From assembly GCA_930367215.1 (NCBI GenBank), contig OV884058.1:199534208-199598207 (forward strand): a stretch of DNA of 64,000 bases. The letters run 5' to 3'. The translations under genes and the position numbers were made by a program. Shown piece after piece: positions 10,918 to 22,129 of the stretch. A model generated the notes under the pieces. That model worked only from the letters and a program-made list of their open reading frames with translations. It ran no database searches and was not told where the DNA came from. This stretch comes from Pollenia angustigena (Eukaryota > Arthropoda > Insecta > Diptera > Polleniidae). Each line of letters begins with the position of its first letter. Positions within the stretch are counted from its first letter, which is position 1.

Positions 10918-11932
10918 CAACTTTGAATAATTTTAAAACAAAATATGCATAACTGACCCACCTCACTATTAAATAAATCTTCAAAACTAACTTGTGTCAT
11001 AAAACGACAACGTGCTTTCGATTTCAAATCAGATAAAAGTTTTTTTTGTTGCAAAATTTGCTGGTATTAATCATTTTACAACAACATCAAATCACAACAA
11101 GGTTTTTTTTTTTTTTTTTTGGAGAATTAATATTCATAAAGATTTCTCTCTTAAGATATGAAAAAATTTATGCAAACTCCGGCAAAAATATCTTTATAAC
11201 TTCTGTCCCCATGTTCAGTTACGATCTGCATTTGAAAATGACACAGAAAAACTATTTAAATCTACAGCTAACGCAATAATACATGTTAATATTTTTAATA
11301 TATTTATGATTTCTTTAAGTCAACAATTAGCAGAATAATCGGATTCTAATTACTTCAACAAGACATAAATTCAAATGAGTTAGAATGAGTTGTATTTAAA
11401 CCAAAGCGTAATAAAACAAAAGACTTAAGCAACAAACATTTGTTAGGTTTTTATTTCAGTTTATTTATTTACTTATTTATTTATGTAGTTTTAATGATGA
11501 GTAAACAGTGGGACAGTTAAACATTTTCAAATTTAATAAAAATTTTCTTCAAGAAAATCGAAAAAAATTAGTTTTACACACCAGTTTCCATGTTCTGTAA
11601 CTCTCGCATCGAGAAACTTTTCGATTGAAAATGTGTGAAATGAAACAAAAATGCCATCTATTGAAACAAACGGCTGTTTTTCTCAATAAACTGTGTGTGT
11701 AAGTTTTTTTTAGGCGAGTACTAGCTGTCACGTAAGGAAACTACTCGCCACTGTCTACATTTTTGTGAGAAAAGTTTCCGCTTTGAACTGTCAAATCTCA
11801 CGAATAAAAATGGGACGAGAAACAAATTTTTACACTAAAAAACAATTAAGAATGCAAGATACAAAGAATAATAATAGTTTGTTCTTGGCACATTTATTTA
11901 TTGTTTAACTAGCTGGCCCGGCAAATGTTGTT
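9853..11932 (+). other. 3' UTR and downstream spacer of the nAChR gene
   Basis: Extremely A-rich, with many AATAAA motifs, A-runs (10278-10295, 10891-10916) and a T-run (11102-11120). The transcript end is probably within the first part, but sequence alone does not fix it. From about 11560 to 11790 the base composition changes and a gagaaac/gtttctc motif recurs (also seen near 13495-13545), suggesting a decayed repeat. No coding sequence recognised. Confidence 0.5.
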
Positions 11933-13190
11933 TTGCCATATAACCTATTTCTTTCAGATTTTACAGTGTCTGCATGCCAAATTTTAAGAAAACCGGCTGA
12001 TTCGTTAAGAAAAGAATAAAAATTATAGGCTTTAGTTCTTTCCAGATGTTACACTATTTGCCCCCAAAAATTCAAGAAAATCAGTTGATTAGTTAAGAAG
12101 ATATAGGAAAGGGAGCTTTTACCCCTCCTGCTTCACGCTCTAAATAATAAAAACTATAGGGTATAGAACTTTTCAGCTGTAACACTAATTGGCTGCGAAA
12201 TTTCAAGAAGATATTGGGAGGGGGAGCTTTTACCCTTCTTGCCCTATTTCACGCCATATTCCCTATTTCCTTTCAGATATTACAGTGTCTGCATGCTAAA
12301 CTTTAAGAAACCCGGTTGATTAGTTTAAAAGATTGGGGAGGGGGTGCTTTTACCTCTATTGCCCTATTTCACGCACTTAATAATAAGAATTTGAGGCTAT
12401 AGATCTTTCCAGATATAGATCTTTCCTGCAAAATTTCAAGAAAATCGGTCGATTTGTTAAGCAGATATAGGGAAGAGGAGCTTTTAGCCTTCTTGCCCTA
12501 TTTCACGCCATATTCCCTATTTCCTTTCAGATATTACAGTGTCTGCATGCCAAATTTTAAGAAACCCGGTTGATTAGTTTAAAAGATTGGGGAGGGGGTG
12601 CTTTTACCTCTATTGCCCTATTTCACGCCCTAAATAATAAGAATTTGAGGCTATAGATCTTTCCAGATGTTACACTATTTTCCTGCAAAATTTTAAGAAA
12701 ATCGGTCGATTTGTTAAGCAGATATAGGGAAGGGGAGCTTTTACTCCTCTTGCCCTATTTCACGCCCTATTCCCTATTTTCTTTCAGATGTTATAGTGCC
12801 TGCATGGCAAATTGTAAGAAAACAGATTGATCAGCTAAAAATATATATAGGGAGGGGAGCTTATGCCCTATTTTGCGCCCTCTAGCGATATAAAATATAC
12901 TCTACGACCTTTTCTCATACCTAACAAAAACACATAAAAAATTTCATAAAAATCAGTCAAGCCATTTCAAAGGAGTTCAAGAGGGCATTTTGTTGATATT
13001 TGTATGGGAATATATAGGAAAATCTAAATGCCATATCTCCGGAACCACTGGGCCGATTTCATGCAAAGTTTACATAAACTATCTACAGACTATCCCCAAC
13101 GTACCCCAACGTTTTTGTTGAAATCGGTCTAACCGTTTTTGCAGTTAGTGGTGACATCAAAGTGTACAATTCTTTTTATATATATAGAGA
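11933..13190 (+). repeat. Repeat element with 255-bp tandem dimers, starting 'ctagctggcccggcaaa'
   Basis: Opens with ctggcccggcaaatgttgtt and closes with ggtgacatcaaagtgtac followed by tatatatataga. The centre is built of two alternating related units (A: ...tttcagatattacagtgtctgcatg..., B: ...gaggctatagatctttccag...), each ending near cttgccctatttcacgcc. catattccctatttcctt recurs at 12254 and 12509, giving a 255-bp dimer. The opening and closing motifs are common in arthropod genomes, but I cannot assign the class with certainty. No ORF. Confidence 0.65.
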
Positions 13191-14319
13191 GATTATTTTG
13201 CTTTTAAAATTTTTCTAAAATATACGAATGCTTTCAAAGCTCGTTTGCAAACAACAAACATTAAAGTCGCACTTCACATTATTTGGTATAGCCGAAGGTT
13301 GTATTTACGCCGCCGCCGTTAAAAAATGTTCAATTTTAGTAAATTTTGGTGGCCGTCAACGATATGTGTGACTGGCGATCGCAACGCCTGCAATGTCACA
13401 TCGGCCCCCAGTACAATGTTATGACACTTAAACGTAACGACGTAATCTCTTTTGATAGTTTTCGACATGAGTTACAGAAATACTTTTTTCTCACTTTTCG
13501 AGAAACGATGGAATTTTTTGTTTCACTTCATTTCGATACGAGAGTTTCTCACTATAGTTACAGAACTTGGGTACAGGTCTTAAAACATATTGAGAATGAA
13601 AAAAACATTTTAGAAATATCTTACGCATTTCGATGAAAAGGCTTTTTTCGTGCACAAAATTGATAGATGGAATAAAGTTCATCAATTTTTATGAAATTCT
13701 ATTTAATGACACAAACTACAAGGACTATATACTGAAAATATGATCAAAATTAAGCCACGCCAAAGGTCAAATAACAAAGTCAAAGGTAAATTTTTTAGAA
13801 ACTATAAATATTTCATACAATTGAAAACAAAATATTGTGGGTTATATATTGATATTTTGATGAAAGTTGACTAAACTATTTTCTGTTTCAAAAAAAAAAA
13901 AAAAAAAAAAATTGTTGAGCCAAACGTTGGGTGACCGAATTATCTAAAGAAATGAAGCTGAAATGTGACCAGAGAAGCAAACCGATTAAAACTTTTCGGC
14001 GGCGGCTGAAGATCAAAAATATTCGGTGGCGGCTGAGCTGCTTTGCGCCGATTTTTTGAGGACTAAAAAAATATTCGGGTGTGCCGAAGTTATGTACAGT
14101 AAACATATGGATAAACAAACAGGTTAAACAAAACAAAAAGACAAATAATGTTTTATTCGTTTAAAAAGTAAAGATTTTATAAAAGATAAATTAAATTTTT
14201 AGAATAAAAAAAACTATTTACAGCAAAAACTTTAATAGTTGTTCTACGGTCAATAACAGATATAACATTAAGATTTTCTTAAAATTTAGAAACATCAGGC
14301 ATTTTAAAATAGTAAATTA
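13191..14319. other. Intergenic segment with ggcggcggctga motif
   Basis: Contains an A-run (13890-13910), gccgccgcc near 13310 and cggcggcggctgaa / cggtggcggctga at 13998-14036. These resemble short dipteran repeat fragments. No gene supported. Confidence 0.35.
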
Positions 14320-14771
14320 GGCTACGTTCGTGATGCGTGATAACCAGTTGCACTTGTGATGCTGATGCTTTTTTACTGCACAACAGCTGTGCAAAGTTTG
14401 AATTTTTAAACACGAGCTAAATTTTAAGTTTTATGGGCGAACATAAAATAAAAAAAAAATATGTTATCAACAATAGCGATGGCAAATTTTATTGAAAATA
14501 TTTAACCAAAAAGTAATAGTTTTCTTATAAATTACAAGAAAAAGCATCAAAAAAGAAAAAAAAAACAATTTCTTTTATGCTAAAAGTGATTGCATCAGAA
14601 ATTTAACTGAAGCAATAATTGCAAACATTTGCTGCAGAGCTGCGGTATCACTGCATAAAAAAAACTTTTGACATATGAAAGTAATGCCAAGTTTACAAGT
14701 GATGCATTTACGAACATTCAACTTTATTTATGCGCAACTGATGCGCAACAACTGCATTTACGAACGTACCC
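14320..14771. mobile_element. MITE with GGSTACGTTCGT ends, TTAA-type flanks
   Basis: Left ggctacgttcgtgatgcg, right mirrored as catttacgaacgtaccc. Subterminal copies of ttgcac.tgtgatgc occur on both strands. Flanks are tta / ttaa. About 450 bp and non-coding. The flanks suggest a piggyBac-like (TTAA) target; inference. Confidence 0.65.
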
Positions 14772-15008
14772 TTAATTAATTTTTTAAATTGTTATTTACT
14801 TAGTAGGTTTGTGGTCCATTATTTTTTATAAACAAATTTGTTTTATTTAATCCGATATTTCGTCACGCCTTTGTGTAACTTCTTCAGGGAAAATTAACGA
14901 TTTAAAATTTCTTAAATAATTTTGGAAAAAAAATGTTTAAACTGTCATACAAATTTTTAACTAAAAAGCAAATTATTAACGTTGTCGGTACTTTTATTAT
15001 AACATTTA

Positions 15009-15170
15009 TGCCCGTTTTCACAACTAACCGATAGCTAACAGTAGACTTTGACCGGCCTTATAAAAAGTGTTCCATCCTGGAAGGTTAAAGTTAAGTTGTA
15101 ATAATGGGACACTTTTTTTACGGCCGATAAAATCCTAACTTTAGCTATCGGTAAGTTGTGAAAACGGGCC
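15009..15170. mobile_element. TTAA-type MITE, copy 1 (GCCCGTTTTCACAAC ends)
   Basis: Terminal repeats gcccgttttcacaactaacc and its mirror ggtaagttgtgaaaacgggc, with inner paired blocks gaccggcctta / acggccgata and a gtgttcc...gggacact pair. Right flank TTAA. A second, longer copy lies at 17431-17643. Confidence 0.75.
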
Positions 15171-15434
15171 TTAACGTAGTAATATCCCAGTAAAAAATGG
15201 AGCTTCCAACGAAGCAGGTTTGTAAGGGAGAAACATAAGAGTTGCGCTTACCATTGCGCATACGGAAGACATGAATTTTATATGGCGAGTTCCCACTTTG
15301 AAGCAATACATTTTTAACACATGAAGCGCATTATTCAGCGCATAAAAAATTGTTGGATGTAACGATCAGCTTTACACACTGAATGTTTTGATACAGTTAT
15401 TTTTTAGTATTCTCCCTTACAAACCCGCTTCGTA

Positions 15435-16738
15435 TCGGGTGTTTTTTTCAGTGGTATAGAACTTCGAATTGAAATAAAACACAAGAAAATCGTTTTAATG
15501 ACCATCAATTTGGCTTTTTTGGAAGGATAATTTTATGCCATTAATGTTTAAATATGATTTCAGGCATGTGGCCGCCGCGGCTGGCTCGAATAAAGCCAAT
15601 TCTACAGGTCCAATTTTCAACCTCTTTTTCGAGCATATGGGGCCGTATGTCGGCAATAACGCCACGAATGTTGGCTTCCAATTCCCCTAACGTTTCTGGT
15701 TTGTTGGCGTAGACGAGCGACTTCACATATCCCCAAAGAAAATAATCCAATGGTGTCAAATCACACGATCTTGGTGGCCAATTGACAGGTCCATTCCGCG
15801 AAATTATGCGCTCATCGAATGTTTCCTTCAATAAATCGATTGTGGCGTGCGCTGTGTGGCATGTAGCGCCGTCTTGTTGGATCCACAACTCATCCACATT
15901 CATGCCATCCAATTCGGGAACAAAATAGTCGGTTATCATGGCTCTATACCGGTCTCCATTAACGGTAACTGCCTCTCCGGCATTATTTCGGAAGAAGTAT
16001 GGCCCAATGACTCCACCAGCCCATAGAGCACACCAAACAGTCAGTTTTTGTGGATGTAATGGCGTCTCAAGGGTCTCATGTGGATTCTCTTCACTCCAAA
16101 TGCGGCAATTTTGCTTGTTGACGTAGCCATTCAACCAAAAATGAGCCTCATCATTGAACAAAATTTTGCGATGAAAATCAGCATCGAGATCAATCTCATT
16201 TTCGGCCCATACACCAAAATCACGACGCATTGCATGGTCTCGCGGCTTTAATTCTTGCACAAGCTGGATCTTGTAAGGTCGCAAGCCAAGATCTTTGCGC
16301 AAAATCTTCCATAAAGTTGATGGACAAAGCTCCAATTGCTGTGCACGGTGGCGAATCGATTCATTCGGGTCCTCTTCAACAATTTGCTCTACAGCGGTTT
16401 TTGTTTCTTCGGTGCGCACTGTTCGACGTCTCTGCGGATGCGTATTATCACATAGAGTAAACGTAGTGCGAAAACGATCAATGGTTAACCGAATTAATTG
16501 CTCTGATGGACGATTATGTCGACCATAAAATGGACGGAGCTTGCTGTAAACTTCGCGAACTGAACCGTTATTTTCGAAATAAATTTGCACGATTTGCAAG
16601 CGTTGTTCTTTTGTCAACCTGTTCATGATGAAATGGCAAACCAAACTGAACATAAATGACATTAGAGTTGCCAGATTTGACCACAAAATGCCAGTTTTAT
16701 CTCTATTCGAAAAACAAACATGTAAAAAAAACACCCGA
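15435..16738 (-). mobile_element. Complete mariner-family transposon (DD41D type)
   Basis: 1,304 bp with inverted ends TCGGGTGTTTTTTT / AAAAAAAACACCCGA, flanked by TA at 15433-15434 and 16739-16740. It carries one uninterrupted transposase frame on the minus strand. The paralogous empty site at 7183-7579 confirms the boundaries to the base. A deleted relative with the same ends is at 56684-57609. Confidence 0.93.
15541..16626 (-). CDS. Mariner transposase, DD41D type, apparently intact
   Basis: 361 residues from the ATG at 16624-16626. This start is chosen because the frame's earlier Met codons lie outside or at the edge of the transposon end (16738), and MNRLTKEQRL matches the usual start of this group. 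The N-terminal third is the helix-turn-helix DNA-binding domain (residues about 1-115). The catalytic triad is Asp159 (FNDEAHFWLNGYVN), Asp252 (WIQQDGATCHTA) and Asp294 (TPLDYFLWGY). There are 41 residues between the last two Asp, the spacing of the DD41D ('rosa'-like) group rather than the DD34D of classical mariners. It performs cut-and-paste transposition into TA. All three acidic residues and the full length are present, so the enzyme could be active. Inferred, not shown. Confidence 0.93.
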   Translation of the reverse strand: MNRLTKEQRLQIVQIYFENNGSVREVYSKLRPFYGRHNRPSEQLIRLTIDRFRTTFTLCDNTHPQRRRTVRTEETKTAVEQIVEEDPNESIRHRAQQLELCPSTLWKILRKDLGLRPYKIQLVQELKPRDHAMRRDFGVWAENEIDLDADFHRKILFNDEAHFWLNGYVNKQNCRIWSEENPHETLETPLHPQKLTVWCALWAGGVIGPYFFRNNAGEAVTVNGDRYRAMITDYFVPELDGMNVDELWIQQDGATCHTAHATIDLLKETFDERIISRNGPVNWPPRSCDLTPLDYFLWGYVKSLVYANKPETLGELEANIRGVIADIRPHMLEKEVENWTCRIGFIRASRGGHMPEIIFKH

Positions 16739-16913
16739 TAGTAAGGCAATGCCGTAGCACTTGAAATGTTATTTTTTTTTTATAAAAGTTGTTGAGACTT
16801 TTTCACTTACTTTACTGCATTTCTGTATGTCTTGTTGCGTAGCGCATAATTCTGCGCTTATTTTTTTAAATGTACCATTAGTGCTTCGCAATATGATAAA
16901 ATTTTTTATTGGG

Positions 16914-17430
16914 ATTAAACATATGTATGTTAAAAATAGTAAAAGTACCAACCATGGAGGAATAAGCAGGTGGCATCGTTACGGCAACAAATACAACATT
17001 ACAACAAAAATGGAAATTATATCACCGTTTACGTCAAAAAATACTTTAAACAAAAATCAAAGCGTGCCGCTGCACGTGACTAAATAAATACATTTTTCAG
17101 TTTAATCTAAAATTATCAAAAACTTTAGTGAAATACAATAATCACAAAAACACAAACACAACTTCCCATCTTCGTTAACTACGGGATTTTTTAAAAGTTT
17201 CAGTCTGTCAAACCAAACACTTCCGAACATATCGACTGCAGATGTTCTTTGTTATGTACAACTTTTAGTTTTTTTTTTGTTTTTGCCTTGACTGCAACTG
17301 TTTTCATTTAATGAATCAGAAGTAAAGGCAAAAGTTTATTTTTTTCCAATGACAAATGAAGAAGTTAAAGTAACAGCACAATCTTATGACTTTTACTATC
17401 TCAACTGCAGCTTTTTAAATACTGCACTTA
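16914..17430. other. Intergenic spacer
   Basis: AT-rich. A short motif atggttacggcaaca-like (16975-16990) recurs at 17758. No gene recognised. Confidence 0.4.
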
Positions 17431-17643
17431 GGCCCGTTTTCACAACTTACCGATAGCTAAAAGTTGACTTTAGCCGGCCTTATAGAAAGTTTTTCATTAT
17501 TAAAACTTTACTTTAACCATAATTGAGCGATAATGTAAATTAAGGTTTATCCTACCAAGTATGTTTAAGTAAAGTTGTAATAATGGAACACTTTTTATAC
17601 GGCCGATAAATTCCTTCCTAGCGGTAAGTTGTGAAAACGGGCC
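17431..17643. mobile_element. TTAA-type MITE, copy 2 (GGCCCGTTTTCACAAC ends)
   Basis: Left ggcccgttttcacaacttac, right mirrored gtaagttgtgaaaacgggcc, right flank TTAA. Shares both ends and the ccggcctta / acggccgata blocks with the copy at 15009-15170 but has about 50 bp of extra central sequence. Confidence 0.75.
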
Positions 17644-17730
17644 TTAACCCTATTTACCTGAGTGATTCGTACCAAAGTGATTCGTTAGCATTGTTGATTT
17701 TAGAAATGTGTGTTGCTGTCCTTCTTTTCC

Positions 17731-18581
17731 TACACGCAGAGAAAAAATATGGTTGGGCATGGTTACGGCAACAACACTATGTTTATTGTAACAATATATT
17801 GTTGTCGTACACAAATAATTGTTATTTTTATTAAATATCAACAATATTATAGTTACTGTAAACATATCAATGTTTATCGCAATTATAAATATGAGTATTG
17901 TTGACCGAAAAATATTTATTTTTCTAACAACTAAATTATGATAACTTTCAAAACATATTATATTACCCACAACCATATCATGATATTTAATAGCCATGAC
18001 ATGATGACTTTCTACACATTTATCATATTATGTTTAAGATGTAATCAAACTATTTTTACTCTTATAATATTATGCTAGCGCCATTTGTAAAATTTTTTTG
18101 AATCAGTTGTGTCGTTTGTTTTATATGTGAGCGGTTAAACAAGATAAATTACCATAAGAAATAATAAATTTAAAGAAATTAAAATAATTAATAATTAATA
18201 GTGCAAAATATCGTAGTAAAATCCAACAACAAATATTGAACTCCACTATTTTATTTACATCAAGAAAAATTGTAAAAAGTCACAAAATAAAAAATCGATA
18301 CATAAAAATTTTAATTTATTTTGTATTGTTATGACAGTTATTCAAGGAGCTGTATCATAATGTGATTGCTTCTAAATTTATTATGATTACTTCTTAGCTT
18401 ATTATGATCAACAGAATAATAATTTGATTAAGGGAAAAATATTATGATGTAATATTACGAATATATTTAGCCATTCTATGATTCAATAATAATCTTAATA
18501 TGGTGACTACAATCATAAATCTTATCATAATATGTTGCTCTTAGAATATGTTTATCACAACCATGTTTTTTCTTTGCGTGT
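17731..18581. mobile_element. Palindromic word MITE with tacacgcagagaaaaaa ends
   Basis: Left tacacgcagagaaaaaatat, right mirrored atgttttttctttgcgtgta, 851 bp. Near the ends the words are aacaatattgtt-like; further in they become atcataatatgat-like. The interior is thus made of recurring self-complementary words. Same architecture as 8083-8386 and 39920-40737. No coding sequence. Confidence 0.7.
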
Positions 18582-18870
18582 AGATTGGTGGTAGGGCCGC
18601 TATCTATGTGACCAATCTCAAGTTGCACTCAGGCTTCAACAAACATTTATAAATCGTTGACATACTTGCCTGAGACGTCACGATGTACTTTCACTATTCA
18701 GGATAAATGACTACAAGCCTTGTCACTCTAGCTGGCTTTTATTGGTAGCTGGAACACTATTGCCCGGGAACTACTTTGTACATGACCAGAAGTAGTGAGC
18801 TGCTTGAACAATCAGTCAGAGTTTTCGGTAACTGCCTAGTGAATGAATGACGTGCACCTCTGCAGAAAAT
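18582..18870 (+). repeat. Dispersed repeat S, copy 1
   Basis: Aligned by eye with 51985-52300. Shared blocks include agggc(c/t)gctatct, tgcctgagacgt, gatgtactttca and agtagtgag(c/t)tgctt. The left limit coincides with the end of the word MITE. Non-coding; may be part of an old LINE untranslated region, unproven. Confidence 0.6.
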
Positions 18871-19289
18871 CCCAGTTCCCATTTCTGTTATAAAGAAGAG
18901 TTCGCACCATCATAAAGAAAAATCAATCCATCCGTACTTAAATCAAGCCAAAGTCGTGTCCGTATTATGGTAAGTACTTATTTTCATAAATCAAGTGCTT
19001 CGTACTTACAAAAAATCCGAAAGCGAGATTGATTTAAGTAAAGGCGGAAAGAGAAACGCATTGTCGGTGTTACAAAACCAAAAAATTTTTGCAGCCATTA
19101 ACAATGGAGAGAAAAAAATTTGATTTTTATTTTATTTTTATCGTTTTAGTAAATAAATTCAAAAACCCCGTTAATTCGTTTTAATTTTATTTTAATCCCG
19201 TTAAATCGAAGCCCCGCTAAATCGAAAACCCCTATAATTCGTAAGAAATGGCCGGTCCCTTGCGACTACGAATTATCGGGAGTCCACTG
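18871..19289. other. Intergenic segment
   Basis: Contains repeated taaatcgaa / cgttaaatcg words near 19190-19230. No gene recognised. Confidence 0.35.
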
Positions 19290-19570
19290 TGCTGTTTTTA
19301 TCCAACTCAACAAAAAAATGTGAACATTTAAATGCGTTCTTGTTTTTAAGCCATAAACTTCGTTGCGTTCGGTTAAAATTAATAAAATTTTTACAACAAC
19401 AAAATAGATATTCGAAAATAAAACAAAAAGCCAGCGAAAAAATGTTACACAAACAAAACATGTGCACAAAACACACACACTCGTGCTCATTTCTTTATCA
19501 ATGTAAAAAAGAAACACTACAGAACATTAAACTATTATGTATGTCTACAGAGCCACTACAATTGTTCTGT
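19290..19570 (+). repeat. Dispersed repeat T, copy 1
   Basis: The reverse complement aligns with 54010-54300. Shared landmarks are acattgataaagaa, gctggctttttgttt, caacagaaacgaa-like and aaccgaacacaa-like segments. No coding function recognised. Confidence 0.55.
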
Positions 19571-20731
19571 TTTACACCGAGGAGCAGAACACTAAAAAAT
19601 TTGTTTTACACAAGCCCTTAAAAAAAATAGATATCGTTTCTGGGTATGTGAGCCGAACGCTATTAAATTTTTAATACGACTCGTACTAAAAGTAGGTAGA
19701 AAAAAGTTAAATCTAGCACACGTTTTTACTTTCTGCGTATTTATGGTTAAAATTAGTTCAATTAAAGAAGCTCAAGTTACTCATACGCTCATACCACGTT
19801 CTTTCCAGTCCCAATTATGTTTATACCCCACTGTCATTTATTCTCTATTAACAATTAGCTGGCTACCAAAAAATTATTAGATGTTAACTATTTGACAAGT
19901 ATAATTTTTGTTTAGCACCTAAATTAGTCAATAAATTGCACAACATTTTACTTAAGCAGCAACAGCATCTTTAAACTCATATGCTAATGACCATTAATTG
20001 CAAATGTCTTAAACAAAATCTGCATATTAACACTTCATCACTGTTGGAAATTGGCAAAAAAAAAAAAAAAAAATCGGTGCCAAGTCAATGAAAATAAACT
20101 CAATGACTAAATGGAAAACTTTTTATAGGCCCAGTTTGCAAGAAAAAATACAAAAAGTCAAAGTCATAAACCTTTTTAAGGCGACTCTAAGTCAAATATA
20201 TTTTCAGCAAAAATTTTAAAATAACGCAACATTTTATGTAGGGCTTTAACAAATTGACCCATAAAGTTAAATTTTAAGTAGTTTAGCTTTTCAATTTCCT
20301 TTTAACTTGTTTTGTTGGATCGATGAATTTCGTAAATGTTTGCATAAATATTTTAACAAAACAAAAATGGTTAAAAAAATTCAATTTTTTTTTACACATG
20401 TGCAATTTATTTTTAAACTTAAGCATTTCTTTCTTAGTTAAATGTTTTTTCTTTCAGCAGCTGTAAAATATTTATTATTTATTTAAAATTTTAAGTTATA
20501 AATGAAATAAATAAAAATCGTGATTAGTTTTAAAATGGTCAAGAGTTTAGGTTTTTTTTCTGCCCATTTATGCATATAAAATAAAGACTCAATGCGGATT
20601 TCCTTAATCAATTTGCACACAATTTTCAAATTAATTTTCTTGGAATTTTTTTTAAATGCAAACATATATGTATTCAATTTAGAACAATGCACGATTTGAG
20701 AACTGCTGGTTCACACTCTTAAAATTTTAGC
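19571..20731. other. Intergenic AT-rich spacer
   Basis: No gene or clear repeat structure. An A-run lies at 20057-20073. Confidence 0.4.
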
Positions 20732-20815
20732 CGTCAAGTCTTGAGTTTTAAGGAGAGAGAGGAACATAAATGGTATACTCCTTTCCCTTCTTTCCTAAAA
20801 GCTCAAGACTTGACG
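20732..20815. repeat. Short strong hairpin
   Basis: cgtcaagtcttgag at the left is mirrored by ctcaagacttgacg at the right. Pairing continues inward through ttttaagga/tcctaaaag to a loop of about 25 nt. The 84-nt size is like a pre-miRNA or a very small MITE. Outer tctt/aaga words suggest a transposon origin. Confidence 0.55.
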
Positions 20816-20959
20816 TCTTGGACTTGAAGAGTTTGATGCAGCTCTTAACATAAATACAAACAAAGTTGCAGACGTAGTTATGAAAGTTGTCCTAAAAGTA
20901 CTTATAAATAGATTTCTTATCTCGCCTGAGATAAAATTCCAAACTGATCTCAAAAATAA

Positions 20960-21800
20960 CTTTCCGGCACTGGTGCCGGTGTATATATCGCGGACACCGA
21001 GATAAAAAGTTCATTCAGACTCCTTGATGAGTGCAGTATCTGCCAGGCTGAGATCCTAGCGATCTGGAGGGCGACGGAGGTAATACTGGATCACATCTTG
21101 GGTGGATCTGTGGTGACAACTAACGTCGATAGTCAGGCGGCGCTTAGGGCATTGACAAATTATACGGTGCGATCGTGCCTGGTCGTTCGGTGTGGGAATG
21201 CTCTTAGGGAACTCATGGGGGCATTCAATGTAAGGCTGTGTTGGGTACCTGGACTCTTCATGGTTGATGAAAATGAGGTGGCGGATGAACTCTCGAGAGG
21301 GGGTTCGAATCTGGACTTAGTGGTAAGGGACATGTAACTACTATGGGGTGATAAGGGAGAAATTCCATGATCACGTTTACCGATCCTTGAGGGACAGAAC
21401 AGATCGCAGGGTGTCTAGGGCACTATGGCTCAGTTTGAACGCGGGAGCAACCAGGGTTCTACTGGTATTGGATAGGGGTGGTCTTAGAACACTTATAGGG
21501 TTCTTGACGGGTCATTATTATTCCGAGGAGCTGGAGACGATCGAGCATGTACTGTGCCATTGTCCAAGGATGCAGTGCGGTTGTCTCTCTTGAGAGGACT
21601 GTAGAGGGGGTAATAGTTCTACGTGATACCTACTAACTTTCTAATTTTCTTGATTCTATCCACCTCATACTTCTTTTCTTCACTTTTCACATTCTCTACT
21701 TTTTCTCTTCATTGAAGGGTACATAATGGACCATATTGGTCTCCGAGTGGAGGTGTGCCGTTGGGCGTAAAACCCTTCTTAACCTACCCTTACCTAAAAA
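20960..21800 (+). pseudogene. LINE 3' fragment with RNase H domain (Loa/I-like clade)
   Basis: The frame from about 20968 gives GAGVYIADTEIKSSFRLLDE, then CQAEILAIWRA (catalytic Glu), TNVDSQAALRAL (catalytic Asp), RLCWVPGLFMVDENEVADEL (final Asp) and a stop at 21337. The order of acidic residues is that of a LINE RNase H, which degrades the RNA strand during target-primed reverse transcription. A second frame (21348-21593) carries LNAGATRVLLVLDRGGLRTL and TIEHVLCHCPRM, the Cys/His tail seen after RNase H in Loa/I-type ORF2. It ends near ccttcttaacctacccttac, a typical LINE 3' end. 5'-truncated, with several stops and frameshifts. Confidence 0.8.
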
Positions 21801-22129
21801 CAACTTAACTCAGAGGAGCATAAACGGAATTCATACTAGTCTTGGGTGTATAACTTAAAAATGCTGCATTTGCGACATGGCTCGTATCATTAATAACTAT
21901 TGCATTTCGGAGATGAAATATCTATCGTGCACTACGAACTTTCAGATATCCGCGCAAGCCATTTAAAGCGTTGAAAGCTTTTGCTAGTTGGCAAGTATCG
22001 TATCCACAAGTGGAGGCAGCAATCAGGACATACAGAACTTACTTTGTAAGTACAATTCGGTTAAGGGCACTCTTAATAAATTCTTCAGATCGCAAAATAT
22101 CTCAAAGCACATCAATAACAGAGTATAAA

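Larger units (their letters stand above)
15186..16913 (-). mobile_element. CCCARTAAAAA-ended repeat split by a mariner insertion
   Basis: Left part 15186-15434 and right part 16739-16913 together match the uninterrupted copy at 7183-7579 in reverse complement. The join gcttcgta/gtaagg is the insertion site. Removing the mariner plus one TA leaves about 420 bp. Confidence 0.85.

Noticed and set aside
13346..13636. 96-codon plus frame
   Set aside because: No domain recognised; overlaps an antisense frame of similar length, and the region looks like decayed repeat.
16627..16749. Forty-one extra N-terminal codons upstream of the mariner transposase
   Set aside because: The extension crosses the transposon's terminal inverted repeat into flanking DNA; the conserved MNRLTKEQRL start is inside the element.
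19266..19621. Overlapping 67-110-codon frames on both strands
   Set aside because: They lie in dispersed repeat T; the second copy at 54010-54300 does not preserve a common frame.
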